A DNA stretch of 64,000 nucleotides from Streptomyces katrae (GTDB taxonomy: Bacteria > Actinomycetota > Actinomycetes > Streptomycetales > Streptomycetaceae). Below the pieces are notes generated by a model. That model searched no databases. It was not told the origin of the DNA and worked only from the letters and a program-made list of their open reading frames with translations. Numbering within the stretch: position 1 is the stretch's first letter; each line of letters begins with the position of its first letter. Location of the stretch: contig NZ_JNZY01000028.1 in NCBI RefSeq assembly GCF_000717655.1, positions 21,591 to 85,590 of the forward strand, read 5' to 3'. A program made the translations under genes and the position numbers. Shown piece by piece: positions 45,630 through 54,037 of the stretch.

Positions 45630-46511
45630 GTGACCAACACCGAGCTCACCATGTCCCCCGCCGCCACGTTCATCCCTGCCCCGGCGACGCCCTACCAGGG
45701 TGACATCGCCCGTTACTGGGACCACGAGGCCCGGCCGGTGAACCTGCGTCTCGGCGACGTCGACGGTCTCTACCACCACCACTACGGCATCGGTGACGTC
45801 GACCACGCAGCCCTCGGGGACACCGGCGACAGCGCGTACGAGAAGAAGCTGATCGCCGAGCTCCACCGGCTGGAGTCGGCGCAGGCCGACGTACTGCTGG
45901 ACCACCTCGGCCCCATCGGGCAGGGCGACACGCTCGTGGACGCCGGCTGCGGCCGCGGCGGATCGATGGTCATGGCCCACCAGCGGTTCGGATGCAAGGT
46001 CGAGGGCGTCACCCTCTCGGCCAAGCAGGCCGACTTCGCGAACCAGCGCGCCCGCGAACTCGGCATCGAGGGCTCCGTCCGGGCCCGAGTCTGCAACATG
46101 CTCAGCACACCGTTCGAGACGGGCCGTGCCGCGGCCTCCTGGAACAACGAGTCGAGCATGTACGTCGACCTGCACGACCTGTTCGCCGAACACTCCCGGA
46201 TCCTCGCCGTCGGCGGCCGGTACGTGACCATCACCGGCTGCTGGAACCCCCGTTACGGCCAGCCCTCGAAGTGGGTCTCCCAGATCAACGCGCACTTCGA
46301 GTGCAACATCCACTCCCGCCGGCAGTACATGCGGGCCATGGCCGACAACCGTCTCGTACCGCAGGCCGTCATCGACCTGACGCCCGCGACCCTGCCCTAC
46401 TGGGAGCTGCGGGCCACGTCCTCCCTGGTCACCGGGATCGAAGAGGCGTTCATCAACTCCTACAAGGACGGCTCGTTCCAGTACGTCCTGATCGCGGCCG
46501 ACCGCGTCTGA
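45630..46511 (+). CDS. gppmt: Geranyl diphosphate 2-C-methyltransferase
   Basis: The SAM-dependent enzyme methylates geranyl diphosphate at C2 and supplies the substrate for the preceding cyclase. The GTG start at 45630 is 14 bases after the cyclase stop; 293 aa. The SAM site is DTLVDAGCGRGGSMVMAHQRFG. Family blocks include ARYWDHEARPVNLRLGDVDG, followed by LYHHHYGIG, then ASWNNESSMYVDLHDLFAEHSRIL and TITGCWNPRYGQPSKWVSQI. The sequence agrees closely with recalled streptomycete GPPMT proteins throughout its length. It is the last gene of the operon, followed at once by a strong terminator. Confidence 0.95.
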   Translation: MTNTELTMSPAATFIPAPATPYQGDIARYWDHEARPVNLRLGDVDGLYHHHYGIGDVDHAALGDTGDSAYEKKLIAELHRLESAQADVLLDHLGPIGQGDTLVDAGCGRGGSMVMAHQRFGCKVEGVTLSAKQADFANQRARELGIEGSVRARVCNMLSTPFETGRAAASWNNESSMYVDLHDLFAEHSRILAVGGRYVTITGCWNPRYGQPSKWVSQINAHFECNIHSRRQYMRAMADNRLVPQAVIDLTPATLPYWELRATSSLVTGIEEAFINSYKDGSFQYVLIAADRV

Positions 46512-46534
46512 TCCGAGTGGAGCCCGCAAGGGCG

Positions 46535-46565
46535 GCCGGGCCCGTGACCCACGGGCCCGGCTTTT
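46535..46565 (+). terminator. Rho-independent terminator of the 2-MIB operon
   Basis: A perfect 12-bp stem (GCCGGGCCCGTG/CACGGGCCCGGC) with loop ACC is followed by TTTT. It starts 24 bases after the methyltransferase stop and also lies at the 3' end of the convergent tetR gene. It is the clearest intrinsic terminator in the window. Confidence 0.9.
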
Positions 46566-46572
46566 GCGCATG

Positions 46573-47208
46573 TCACGCAGGCCGGTGCGGCGCCGCCGCG
46601 GGCGGATCGGCCGAGGCGAGCAGGCTCAGTACGGTGGCCTCCATGGCGTGCCGCGCCTCCTCGGGGCCGAGCCCGGTGGAACGCCAGTGGTGCCAGGCGC
46701 CCCACGTGGTCACCGCGTCGAGCCCGTCGACCAGGTCCGTACGCCGCCGGCCCGACAGCAGGTCGAGTTCCGCCGCCAGCACGGCCTCCATGCGCCGGCG
46801 GGCATCGGCGAAGGCCTCCTCGGTCACCTGACGGATGCGCTCCGAGGGATGGTCCATGCGGATCATCGCCAGCCGTGCCGGGGTGATCCATTCGAGGATC
46901 CGCGCACGCTGTTCGACCAGGGCCGCGACACGGGCGGCGCGGGGCCCCTCGGTGGGCAACGGCCTCATCTGCTCGGCGAGTTGTTCCAGTCGCCGGGTGA
47001 TGGCGGTGTCCACGAGCTGGGCCATGTCGTCGAAATGGTGGAACACGGACCGCCGTGAGACCCCCGCGTACTGGGCCACGCGGTCGGCGGGGAAGTCCGT
47101 CATGCCTTCGTCGAGGAGCGCCAGCAGCGCATCGGCGATCTTCTCGCGGGTCTGCCGGCCGCGCTCGGTCCGTCCGTCCGGGGTGTCCTGCCCGGGATGC
47201 CGTGCCAC
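46573..47208 (-). CDS. TetR/AcrR family regulator of the MMPL transporter
   Basis: The start is a GTG at 47208 with GGAG six bases upstream; 211 aa. A longer frame would run into the operators. The helix-turn-helix is REKIADALLALLDEGMTDFPADRVAQYAGVSRRSVFHHFDDMAQLVDTAI. The C-terminal domain is helical with the loop LVDGLDAVTTWGAWHHW. It is divergent from an MMPL transporter, with two palindromes in between, so it should repress both genes until a ligand (probably a lipid or hydrophobic compound exported by the pump) binds. Confidence 0.92.
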   Translation of the reverse strand: MARHPGQDTPDGRTERGRQTREKIADALLALLDEGMTDFPADRVAQYAGVSRRSVFHHFDDMAQLVDTAITRRLEQLAEQMRPLPTEGPRAARVAALVEQRARILEWITPARLAMIRMDHPSERIRQVTEEAFADARRRMEAVLAAELDLLSGRRRTDLVDGLDAVTTWGAWHHWRSTGLGPEEARHAMEATVLSLLASADPPAAAPHRPA

Positions 47209-47236
47209 CTGGGGCTCCTCTCGCCGATTGACATTA

Positions 47237-47277
47237 TTGCACTCCGAGTGCAACGGTAAATATGCACTCGGAGTGCA
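47237..47277. promoter_or_regulatory. Twin palindromic operators between tetR and the MMPL gene
   Basis: TTGCACTC-C-GAGTGCAA (47237-47253, perfect 8-1-8) and TGCACTC-G-GAGTGCA (47263-47277, perfect 7-1-7) share the same half-site and differ only at the central base. Their centres are 25 bp apart. TTGACA at 47228-47233 could be a -35 element on the plus strand. The pattern strongly suggests cooperative binding of two TetR dimers over both promoters. Confidence 0.8.
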
Positions 47278-47306
47278 ACTTCATTCGTGGAAGGAAGCGC
47301 AGCACG

Positions 47307-49604
47307 ATGTTCCTTGCCCTGGGCCGCTGGTGTGCCCGCAGACCGAGACGGATCCTCGCCGTCTGGGCGGCCGTGACGATCGCCGTCGCCGCCGTCGTGA
47401 TGCTCCACGGCCGGATCACCAGCGAGGCGGTGGTCATCCCCGGCAGCGACAGCCAGGCGGCCCGGGACACGGCCGGCTCCTTCCACGGGCCCGTCTCCGG
47501 AAACCAGCCGCTCGTCCTGCACACGGCTCCGGACGGGCCGGTGCTCACCTCCGCCGCCGCGCAGCAGGCGGTCGAGGCGGCGGCCGGGGACGTGGCCCGG
47601 GTGGACCACGTGGTGAGTGCCGCCGCGCCGTACGGGCCTTCGGGCCGGGCGGCCATGAGCCCGGACGGCCACACCGCCTACATGTCGGTGGGGCTGGACG
47701 TGACCGGGCGCGACATCACGCCGGAGATCAGCGAGGCCGTGCTGGCGGCCACCGGGCCCGCCCGGCAGGCCGGCATCGGGGTCACGGCCGGCGGTGACCT
47801 CGCGGCCGCCGCCGACAAGGGGTCCACCGCCCACAGCGAGCTCATCGGTCTCGCGGCGGCCGCGGTCATCCTGTTCCTCGGTCTGCGCAGGGTCCTCGCA
47901 GCCGGCCTTCCCCTGCTGGTCGGGGTCGTGGGGCTGGTGATCTCGCTCTCGGCGATCGGGCTGGTCGGGCACGTCCTCGACATGCCCTCGGCGGGCGCCA
48001 CGATCGCGGCGATGATCGGCCTCGGTGTCGGCATCGACTACACCCTCTTCTGCCTGACGCGCTTCCGCGAGCTCCTGGCCGAGGGGCACGGCGCGGTGGA
48101 CGCCGCCGGGTACACCACGGCGAGCGCAGGCAAGGCCGCCGCCTTCGCCGGCTGCGCGGTGGCGGCCGCGCTGGCGGGTCTGGCGCTCGGCGGGCTGCCG
48201 CTGCTGTACGCGCTGGCGCTCGCACCGGCCATCGCCGTACTCGTCGCGGTCCTCGCAGCCCTGACCCTGCTGCCGGCCCTGCTCGCGCTGCTCGGCCACC
48301 GGCTGGGCCGGAAGGCGGGCCACCTGCGCGCCCCGGCGAAGCCTGCGGACCCGGCCGGGCAGGCCGAAACGACCGGGACCGTCCGCGCGGCCGACCCCGC
48401 CGGCGCCCGCTGGCAGCGGTTCGCCGCACATGTGGCCGGCCGCCCCTGGCGCTACCTGCTCGCGAGCCTGGTCCTGGTGGGCGTACTGGCCGCGCCGGCC
48501 GCCGGGTTGACGTTCGGCCAGCTCGACGCGGGGGACAAGGCGGCCGGCACGTCGAGCCGTACCGCGTACGAGCAGCTGGCCGAGGCCTTCGGGCCGGGCG
48601 TGAACGGCCCCCTCCAGGTGACCGAGACCCTGCCCACGGCGGCCGGCGGACCCGCCGACCGCCGCGTCGCGACGGTCACCGAAACCCTCGGGCAGACCCC
48701 CGGCGTGGCCGCCGTGAGCCCGGCCCGGCTCGCCCCGGACGGCCGTACCGTCCTCTGGCAGGTCACTCCCACCACCGGCCCCGGCGATCCGGCCACCGTC
48801 GCGCTCGTGGACCGGCTGCGGGACACCGCCTTGCCCGGGGCCACCGCAGGCACCGGGGCCGCCACCCACGTCGGCGGGCCGACGGCCGCGCAGGCCGACC
48901 TGAACGCGCGGCTCGCCGCCCGGATGCCGGCGATCATCGCCACCGTCGTGCTCGTCGCCGGCCTGCTGCTCCTCCTGGCCTTCCGCGCACCGGTGGTCGC
49001 GGCCAAGGCGGCTGCGATGAACCTGATCTCGGTCGCCGCCTCGTACGGCGTACTGACCGCCGTGTTCCAGTGGGGCTGGGGCGCCGGCCCGCTCGGCCTC
49101 GACGGCCCGGTGCCGATACCGGGATACGTCCCGCTGCTGATGTTCGCGGTGCTGTTCGGGCTCTCCATGGACTACGAGGTGTTCCTCCTGAGCGCCGTAC
49201 GCGCTTCCTACCTCCGGCACCGGGACAACACGCGTGCGGTCGTCGACGGACTGGCCGGCACCGCCCGGATCATCACCTCGGCAGCGATGATCATGGTCTG
49301 TGTGTTCCTCAGCTACCTGTTCTCCGAGGACCCCGTGGTGAAGATGTTCGGCATCGGACTGGCCACGGCCGTGGCGCTGGACGCCACCGTCGTCCGCGGA
49401 CTGCTCGTCCCGACCAGCATGGTGCTGCTCGGCGAGCGCAACTGGTGGCTCCCCGCCGGGCTCGACCGCATCCTCCCCCGGGTGGACATCGAGGGCACCC
49501 CGACACCCCCCGTACGCGACCGGCTCCCGGCGGCCGCCCCCGCCACGGTTGCGCCCACCGCATCCACCGCCGCGCCCGGCCCCGACCGGCTTCCCGCTCC
49601 CTGA
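47307..49604 (+). CDS. MMPL family transporter (RND superfamily)
   Basis: The start is the ATG at 47307; 765 aa. Twelve membrane helices are arranged as two repeats, each with a large extracellular loop after its first helix. The MMPL signature is seen in the first repeat as GATIAAMIGLGVGIDYTLFCLTRFRE, and in the second as LLMFAVLFGLSMDYEVFLLSAVRASYLR. The Asp-Tyr pairs are those that carry protons. Such proteins export lipids, pigments, siderophores or drugs using the proton gradient. The gene is controlled by the divergent TetR and is followed 11 bp later by a DUF2993 gene, suggesting an envelope-lipid function. Confidence 0.93.
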   Translation: MFLALGRWCARRPRRILAVWAAVTIAVAAVVMLHGRITSEAVVIPGSDSQAARDTAGSFHGPVSGNQPLVLHTAPDGPVLTSAAAQQAVEAAAGDVARVDHVVSAAAPYGPSGRAAMSPDGHTAYMSVGLDVTGRDITPEISEAVLAATGPARQAGIGVTAGGDLAAAADKGSTAHSELIGLAAAAVILFLGLRRVLAAGLPLLVGVVGLVISLSAIGLVGHVLDMPSAGATIAAMIGLGVGIDYTLFCLTRFRELLAEGHGAVDAAGYTTASAGKAAAFAGCAVAAALAGLALGGLPLLYALALAPAIAVLVAVLAALTLLPALLALLGHRLGRKAGHLRAPAKPADPAGQAETTGTVRAADPAGARWQRFAAHVAGRPWRYLLASLVLVGVLAAPAAGLTFGQLDAGDKAAGTSSRTAYEQLAEAFGPGVNGPLQVTETLPTAAGGPADRRVATVTETLGQTPGVAAVSPARLAPDGRTVLWQVTPTTGPGDPATVALVDRLRDTALPGATAGTGAATHVGGPTAAQADLNARLAARMPAIIATVVLVAGLLLLLAFRAPVVAAKAAAMNLISVAASYGVLTAVFQWGWGAGPLGLDGPVPIPGYVPLLMFAVLFGLSMDYEVFLLSAVRASYLRHRDNTRAVVDGLAGTARIITSAAMIMVCVFLSYLFSEDPVVKMFGIGLATAVALDATVVRGLLVPTSMVLLGERNWWLPAGLDRILPRVDIEGTPTPPVRDRLPAAAPATVAPTASTAAPGPDRLPAP

Positions 49605-49615
49605 GGTACGCACCC

Positions 49616-50350
49616 ATGCCCCTGAAGTCCCCGTACATCCCGACAACATCGAAGAGCCGGACCGTACGTACGGCTCCGCCACGGCGGCGGGCCCGGCGCG
49701 CCGTCGCCGTCGCCGTGGCCGTGCTGGCGGGCACCCTGCTGATCACGGCCGACGCCGTGGCCCGCCAAGTGGGCGAGGAGAGGTTCGCCGACCGGATCGC
49801 CGCCCGCCAGGGCCGCAGCCTGGCGTCGCCGGAGGTCACCATCGAGGGCTCCCCCTTCCTGCTCGACGCCGCCAGGGGTACGTACCCCGAGGTGCGCGTC
49901 AAGGCAGACGCCCGCACCGGCGACGGCATCCCGGTGAAGGCCGCGGTGGACCTCCACGAGGTGTCCGAGCACGCCGGCCGCTATGCGGCGGAGTCGTTGG
50001 ACGCCGCGTTCACGGCCCCGTTCGCCGCGCTCGGCTCCCGCGGCGACCGCAGCGTCCGGCTCTCCGACGCGGGCGACGGCCGGGTGCGGATCGAGACCGG
50101 CGTCGTGGGCATGCCACTGGTCATCACGGCCGGACTCCGCCTCGACGCCGGAGCCGTCACCCTGAGCGCGGACAGCGCCTCCCTGGCCGGCCGCCCCATC
50201 GACCCGGCCGCCCCCGCCATCGCCAGGGCACTGTCGCAGCGCAGCCGGGAGATCCCGCCCCTCCCGATGGGCCTGGAGCCCACCGCCGTATCGGTGGGCC
50301 CCGGCGGGGTGACCGTGCACGCCCGCGCCCCACGCACGGACCTCACCTGA
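49616..50350 (+). CDS. DUF2993 (LmeA-like) envelope protein
   Basis: The start is the ATG at 49616, with GAGG nine bases upstream; 244 aa. One N-terminal hydrophobic segment (RAVAVAVAVLAGTLLITADAVA) acts as a signal or anchor. The DUF2993 domain follows: EVTIEGSPFLLDAARGTYPEVRV, then RVRIETGVVGMPLVITAGLRL and PPLPMGLEPTAVSVGPGGVTVHA. The family includes mycobacterial LmeA, which supports lipoarabinomannan mannosylation, and the fold suggests lipid handling. Its position 11 bp after the MMPL gene makes joint function in lipid export or envelope upkeep plausible. It overlaps the convergent methyltransferase gene by eight bases. Confidence 0.87.
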   Translation: MPLKSPYIPTTSKSRTVRTAPPRRRARRAVAVAVAVLAGTLLITADAVARQVGEERFADRIAARQGRSLASPEVTIEGSPFLLDAARGTYPEVRVKADARTGDGIPVKAAVDLHEVSEHAGRYAAESLDAAFTAPFAALGSRGDRSVRLSDAGDGRVRIETGVVGMPLVITAGLRLDAGAVTLSADSASLAGRPIDPAAPAIARALSQRSREIPPLPMGLEPTAVSVGPGGVTVHARAPRTDLT

Positions 50351-51158
50351 CGCGACCGGCCGGGCTGCGGCCCCAGGCGGTGAGCATTCCGGGGGACAGC
50401 GCGGCGCAGTCCGGAGAGTCGAGATACCGGATCGCCTCGTCGACCGTCGCGTCGTCGACGAGTCCCGTGGCCACGATCGACTCCCGGGCCCGGTCCCATG
50501 TCCCGGCCCAGAAGCGGCTGATGGGGCTCTGCGGGACCAGGGGTGGCACCCGTATCTCGGCGGCGACGGACACGAGCCCCGCATCGCGCAGGTGCTTCGG
50601 GTAGTCCGGGACCCCCGAGATGTCGGTGCCGATGGTGTCCCGCAGCCCTTGCCACATGGCCTGCACGACCCGGGTGTAGGGGGTCAGCGGCGCGGTACGG
50701 GTGGTCAGGTCGACGGCGTCGCCGAGGACCAGCACCCCGCCCTCGGCCAGCAGGCCGGCGAGCCGGGTGATCAGGCTCCGCCACGACGGCAGGTGCATCA
50801 GGACGAAGCGGGCGTGGACGAGCTGGAAACGGCCGCCGGGGTCGAACTCCGGCCCGCTGATGTCGGCCTCCAGGAGGTCGAGCCCCGGCAGGGGACGGGT
50901 GCTGAGGAAACGCACGTCGCGGTCGACCGCGAGGACGTGTCGCACCCCGGCCTCCTCGATCAGCCGCCGGGCGATCGTGCCGGTGCCGGCCCCCACCTCG
51001 AGGCAGTTCCAGCCCGGCCCGGCCCCCAGGGCCCGCAGGCGGTCCATCGTCATGTCGTCGTACGCGAGCGCCCCGAGGTCGATGCGATCGTCCTCGCCGG
51101 CCTGCTCGGGCCGGAACACGGTCTCGCCGTAGCGGCCGTGCCCGTCACCTGTGCCCAT
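50343..51158 (-). CDS. SAM-dependent methyltransferase
   Basis: The start is taken at the ATG at 51158 (271 aa), because the upstream frame is Arg/Gly-rich and not family-like; the ribosome binding site is weak. The class I methyltransferase core has NCLEVGAGTGTIARRLIEEAG (SAM motif I), HVLAVDRDVRFL (acidic end of beta-2), LDLLEADISG and LVHARFVLMHLPSWRSLITRLAGLLAEGG. A helical C-terminal part (PISRFWAGTWDRARESIVATG) probably shapes the substrate pocket. The family is wide and the substrate is not apparent. It stands alone, convergent with DUF2993. Confidence 0.85.
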   Translation of the reverse strand: MGTGDGHGRYGETVFRPEQAGEDDRIDLGALAYDDMTMDRLRALGAGPGWNCLEVGAGTGTIARRLIEEAGVRHVLAVDRDVRFLSTRPLPGLDLLEADISGPEFDPGGRFQLVHARFVLMHLPSWRSLITRLAGLLAEGGVLVLGDAVDLTTRTAPLTPYTRVVQAMWQGLRDTIGTDISGVPDYPKHLRDAGLVSVAAEIRVPPLVPQSPISRFWAGTWDRARESIVATGLVDDATVDEAIRYLDSPDCAALSPGMLTAWGRSPAGRVR

Positions 51159-51219
51159 GCGTCGGTCACCACCTCTGCGCCGCCGTGGACACCGGTCGCC
51201 GCCGCGGCGTGCCCTGCCA

Positions 51220-52227
51220 TTATCGCCGGGGTGCCCCGCCCGCGCCCGGTGTGAAGTCATCGCGCGTCGGCGGGTCCGCGCCCTCGCGGGTACAGGTCAG
51301 CGCGGCCGCGCGGGCGGCCAGGCAGAGGGCCGCGGCCACGCGCCGGTCGGGGTGGACCGAGCCCGTGGCCTCACGGAGCGCCGTACGGGCGCGCGGGGCG
51401 TCGGGCAGTCCGGCCGAGCCCAGCAGGCCGGTGTGGAGCAGACCGCTGACCAGGCCCGCCATGAAGGCGTCGCCCGCGCCCACGGTGTCGGCCACCTCGA
51501 CGGGAGGTGCCGGTACATCGCAGCGGCCCTCGCGCCAGAAGGCCCGCGCACCCGAACCGCCCAGGGTCAGCACCACCAGCGCCGGCCCGTCGCCGGCCGC
51601 CCAGCGCCGGGCCGTCTCCTCGGGGGACCGCCCCGGGTAGAGCCGGCCGACGTCCTCCTCGCTGGCCTTCACCACGTCGCTCAGCGCGACGAAACGCTCG
51701 GCGCGCTCCCGCTCCCGGTCGGCCCCCGCGAGCAGGGCGGGCCTGATGTTCGGGTCGTACGAGACCGTGGCGCGGGCCCGGCCGGCCTCGACGGCGGTGA
51801 ACACCCGGTCCGCGCCCGGCGCGAGGGCCGTCGCGATCGAACCGGTGTGGAGATGGGCCGGTGCCGGGTCGGCAGAGGAGCCGAGCGCGGCGGGCGGCAG
51901 GTCCCAGGTGATGTCGAACGCGTAGTGCGCGGTGCCCGCGGCGTCCAGGCGGGCGGTGGCCGACGACGTCGGGTCGTCGGTGAAGGACCCGGGGGTGAGC
52001 ACCACGCCACTGTCGCGCAGGCGGGCGCGCAGGTCGCGGCCCGGCCGGTCGCGGCCGAGGCGGGTGGCGAGCCGGACCGGGTGGCCCAGCCTGGCCAGAC
52101 CCAGTGCCACGTTGGCCGGGCTGCCGCCCGGCCGGGCGCGCCGGGTCCCGTCCTCACCGGTCAGGATGTCGGTGATCGCCTCGCCGATGACGAGGACCGG
52201 GGCGGTCGGGGCGAGGTCCGCCGTCAC
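51220..52227 (-). CDS. PfkB family carbohydrate kinase (fructokinase-like)
   Basis: The GTG start at 52227 overlaps the dehydrogenase stop (GTGA); 335 aa. It has the ribokinase fold: VLVIGEAITDILTGEDGTRRARPGGSPANVALGLARLG (substrate-binding N-terminus with the GG motif), then SYDPNIRPALL and VVKASEEDVGRLYPG. The ATP/catalytic motif DTVGAGDAFMAGLVSGLL contains the catalytic Asp. The best guess is phosphorylation of the ketose formed by the preceding dehydrogenase (for example fructose from mannitol or sorbitol). It is the last gene of the polyol operon. Confidence 0.9.
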   Translation of the reverse strand: MTADLAPTAPVLVIGEAITDILTGEDGTRRARPGGSPANVALGLARLGHPVRLATRLGRDRPGRDLRARLRDSGVVLTPGSFTDDPTSSATARLDAAGTAHYAFDITWDLPPAALGSSADPAPAHLHTGSIATALAPGADRVFTAVEAGRARATVSYDPNIRPALLAGADRERERAERFVALSDVVKASEEDVGRLYPGRSPEETARRWAAGDGPALVVLTLGGSGARAFWREGRCDVPAPPVEVADTVGAGDAFMAGLVSGLLHTGLLGSAGLPDAPRARTALREATGSVHPDRRVAAALCLAARAAALTCTREGADPPTRDDFTPGAGGAPRR

Positions 52228-53213
52228 GGGGTCACCAGGATCTTGCGGCCCTGCCCGGCCCGGAACCGCTGGAGGGCGGAGGCGTAGTCGGTGAGCGGCA
52301 GCCGGTCGCTGATGAACACGTCCGGGTCGAGGACGCCCGCGCCGAAGAGCTCGGCGGCCCGCTCGTAGCTGTGCAGGACCGCCATCGACCCGGTGATGGT
52401 GATCTCCCGGTTGTAGATGCGGTACGGCTCGATCGTGGCGCGGGCGGCGCGGTCGGCCACCCCGAACTGGAGGTACGTACCGCCCCGGGCCACCCGGCCG
52501 AGGCCGTCCTGGATGGCCTGTTCGCTGCCGGTGGCGTCGATGACGAGGTCCCAGCCGCGGGGCCGGCCGATCTCGTCCGGGGAGCCGGCGGCGCGGGAGC
52601 AGCCGAGGGTGCGGGCGGTCGCCAGGCGTTCGGGGTTGATGTCGACGATGTCGACGACGACGGCGCCGGTGCGTTTGGCGAGCTCCAGCATCATCAGGCC
52701 CATCGTGCCCGAGCCGTAGATCAGGACGCTGCTGGCGAGTTGGGCGCGCAGGACGTCGTATCCGCGTACCGCGCAGGACAGCGGCTCGATCAGGGCAGCG
52801 TCCTCGGGTCGGACGTGGTCGGGCAGTTTGACGCAGTTGGCCGCGGGCGCGACGGCGAACTCGGCCGCGGCTCCCGGGGCGGTGACACCGATCGCCGCGT
52901 AACGCTCGCACAGGTTGTTGCGCCCGATGCGGCAGTAGTGGCAGGCGTTGCAGTACAGCGACGGGTCGACCGCGACCCGGTCGCCGAGGGCCAGCCCGCT
53001 CACCCCGGGGCCGTAGGCGACGACGGAACCGGCGAACTCGTGGCCCGGTACGAGGGGGAGGCGGGGCGCGAACTCGCCCTGGAGGATGTGCAGATCGGTT
53101 CCGCACAGACCGCACGCGGCGACCTGGACCACCACCTCCCCGGCTCCGGGCTTCGGGTCGTCGACGGTCTCGATCGTCACGACGCCGGGAGCGCTGATGA
53201 CGGCTGCTTTCAC
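52224..53213 (-). CDS. Zinc-dependent polyol/alcohol dehydrogenase
   Basis: The GTG start at 53213, with GGAG upstream, overlaps the permease stop; 329 aa. This is a medium-chain dehydrogenase with zinc. The catalytic Cys is in VAACGLCGTDLHILQGEF, followed by PLVPGHEFAGSVV. The structural-zinc cysteines lie in YCNACHYCRIGRNNLCERY, and the Rossmann region reads SVLIYGSGTMGLMMLELAKR with VDINPER for NAD. In this operon with polyol-type transport and a fructokinase-like enzyme it probably oxidises a sugar alcohol to a ketose. Confidence 0.92.
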   Translation of the reverse strand: MKAAVISAPGVVTIETVDDPKPGAGEVVVQVAACGLCGTDLHILQGEFAPRLPLVPGHEFAGSVVAYGPGVSGLALGDRVAVDPSLYCNACHYCRIGRNNLCERYAAIGVTAPGAAAEFAVAPAANCVKLPDHVRPEDAALIEPLSCAVRGYDVLRAQLASSVLIYGSGTMGLMMLELAKRTGAVVVDIVDINPERLATARTLGCSRAAGSPDEIGRPRGWDLVIDATGSEQAIQDGLGRVARGGTYLQFGVADRAARATIEPYRIYNREITITGSMAVLHSYERAAELFGAGVLDPDVFISDRLPLTDYASALQRFRAGQGRKILVTP

Positions 53214-54037
53214 TTGACTGCTCCAAGGGAGAGGCCCTGGACGAGCTTGTCCTGGGCGGCGAACCCGGCGACGAGGACCGGCAGCGAGATGCACACGGCG
53301 GCGGCGCACACCTTCGCCAGGAAGAGCCCCTGGCTGGTGACGAACCCGGTGAGGAAGACGGGTGCGGTACCGGCCACGACGCCGGTCAGGACGCGGGCGA
53401 AGAGAAGCTCGTTCCAGCTGAAGACGAACGAGATGAGCGCGGTGGCGGCGATGCCGGGAGCGGCGACGGGTGCCACGATCCGCACCAGGGTGGTCGGCAC
53501 CCCCGCGCCGTCGATGGAGGCCGCCTCCAGGATCTCCTTGGGCACCTCGGCCAGGAAGGAGCGCATCATCCAGACGGCGATCGGCAGGTTCATCGAGGTG
53601 TAGAGGATGACCAGGAGCCAGATGTTGTCCAGCATCCCGGCGTTCCGGGCGATGAGGTACAGCGGCAGCAGCCCGGCCACGACGGGGAGCATCTTCGTCG
53701 AGAGGAAGAAGAACAGCACATCGGTCCACTTCCGGACCGGCCTGATGGACAGGGCGTACGCGGCGGGCAGGGCCAGCGCCAGGACCAGCAGGGTCGACAC
53801 GACGCTCGCCGTGGCCGAGTTGATCAGCGGCGGCCACGGGCTCGTCCCCGTACTCGCCCCGAAGAACTCCCGGTAGCCGTCCAGGGTGAGCGAGGCGCCT
53901 ATGGCGGGCGGGCTGGTCGCGGCGTCCTGCTCGCTGTGCAGCGAGGTGAGGACCATCCACCCGAAGGGGAGGAAGAACAGCAGAGCGCAGAGCCAGGCCA
54001 GCGGGCCCCGGATGCTGCGGCGGACCAGGGCGGTCAC
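53210..54037 (-). CDS. Sugar/polyol ABC transporter permease (MalG type)
   Basis: The GTG start at 54037 overlaps the upstream permease stop; 275 aa with six membrane helices. The EAA loop is EVPKEILEAASIDGAGVPTTLVRIVAPVAAPG. The segment FFFLSTKMLPVVAGLLPLYLIARNAG precedes it, and LISFVFSWNELLFARVL lies near the end. These features (STKMLP, SWNELLFA) are typical of the second permease of mannitol/sorbitol importers such as SmoG. It forms a heterodimer with the next entry. Confidence 0.92.
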   Translation of the reverse strand: MTALVRRSIRGPLAWLCALLFFLPFGWMVLTSLHSEQDAATSPPAIGASLTLDGYREFFGASTGTSPWPPLINSATASVVSTLLVLALALPAAYALSIRPVRKWTDVLFFFLSTKMLPVVAGLLPLYLIARNAGMLDNIWLLVILYTSMNLPIAVWMMRSFLAEVPKEILEAASIDGAGVPTTLVRIVAPVAAPGIAATALISFVFSWNELLFARVLTGVVAGTAPVFLTGFVTSQGLFLAKVCAAAVCISLPVLVAGFAAQDKLVQGLSLGAVK

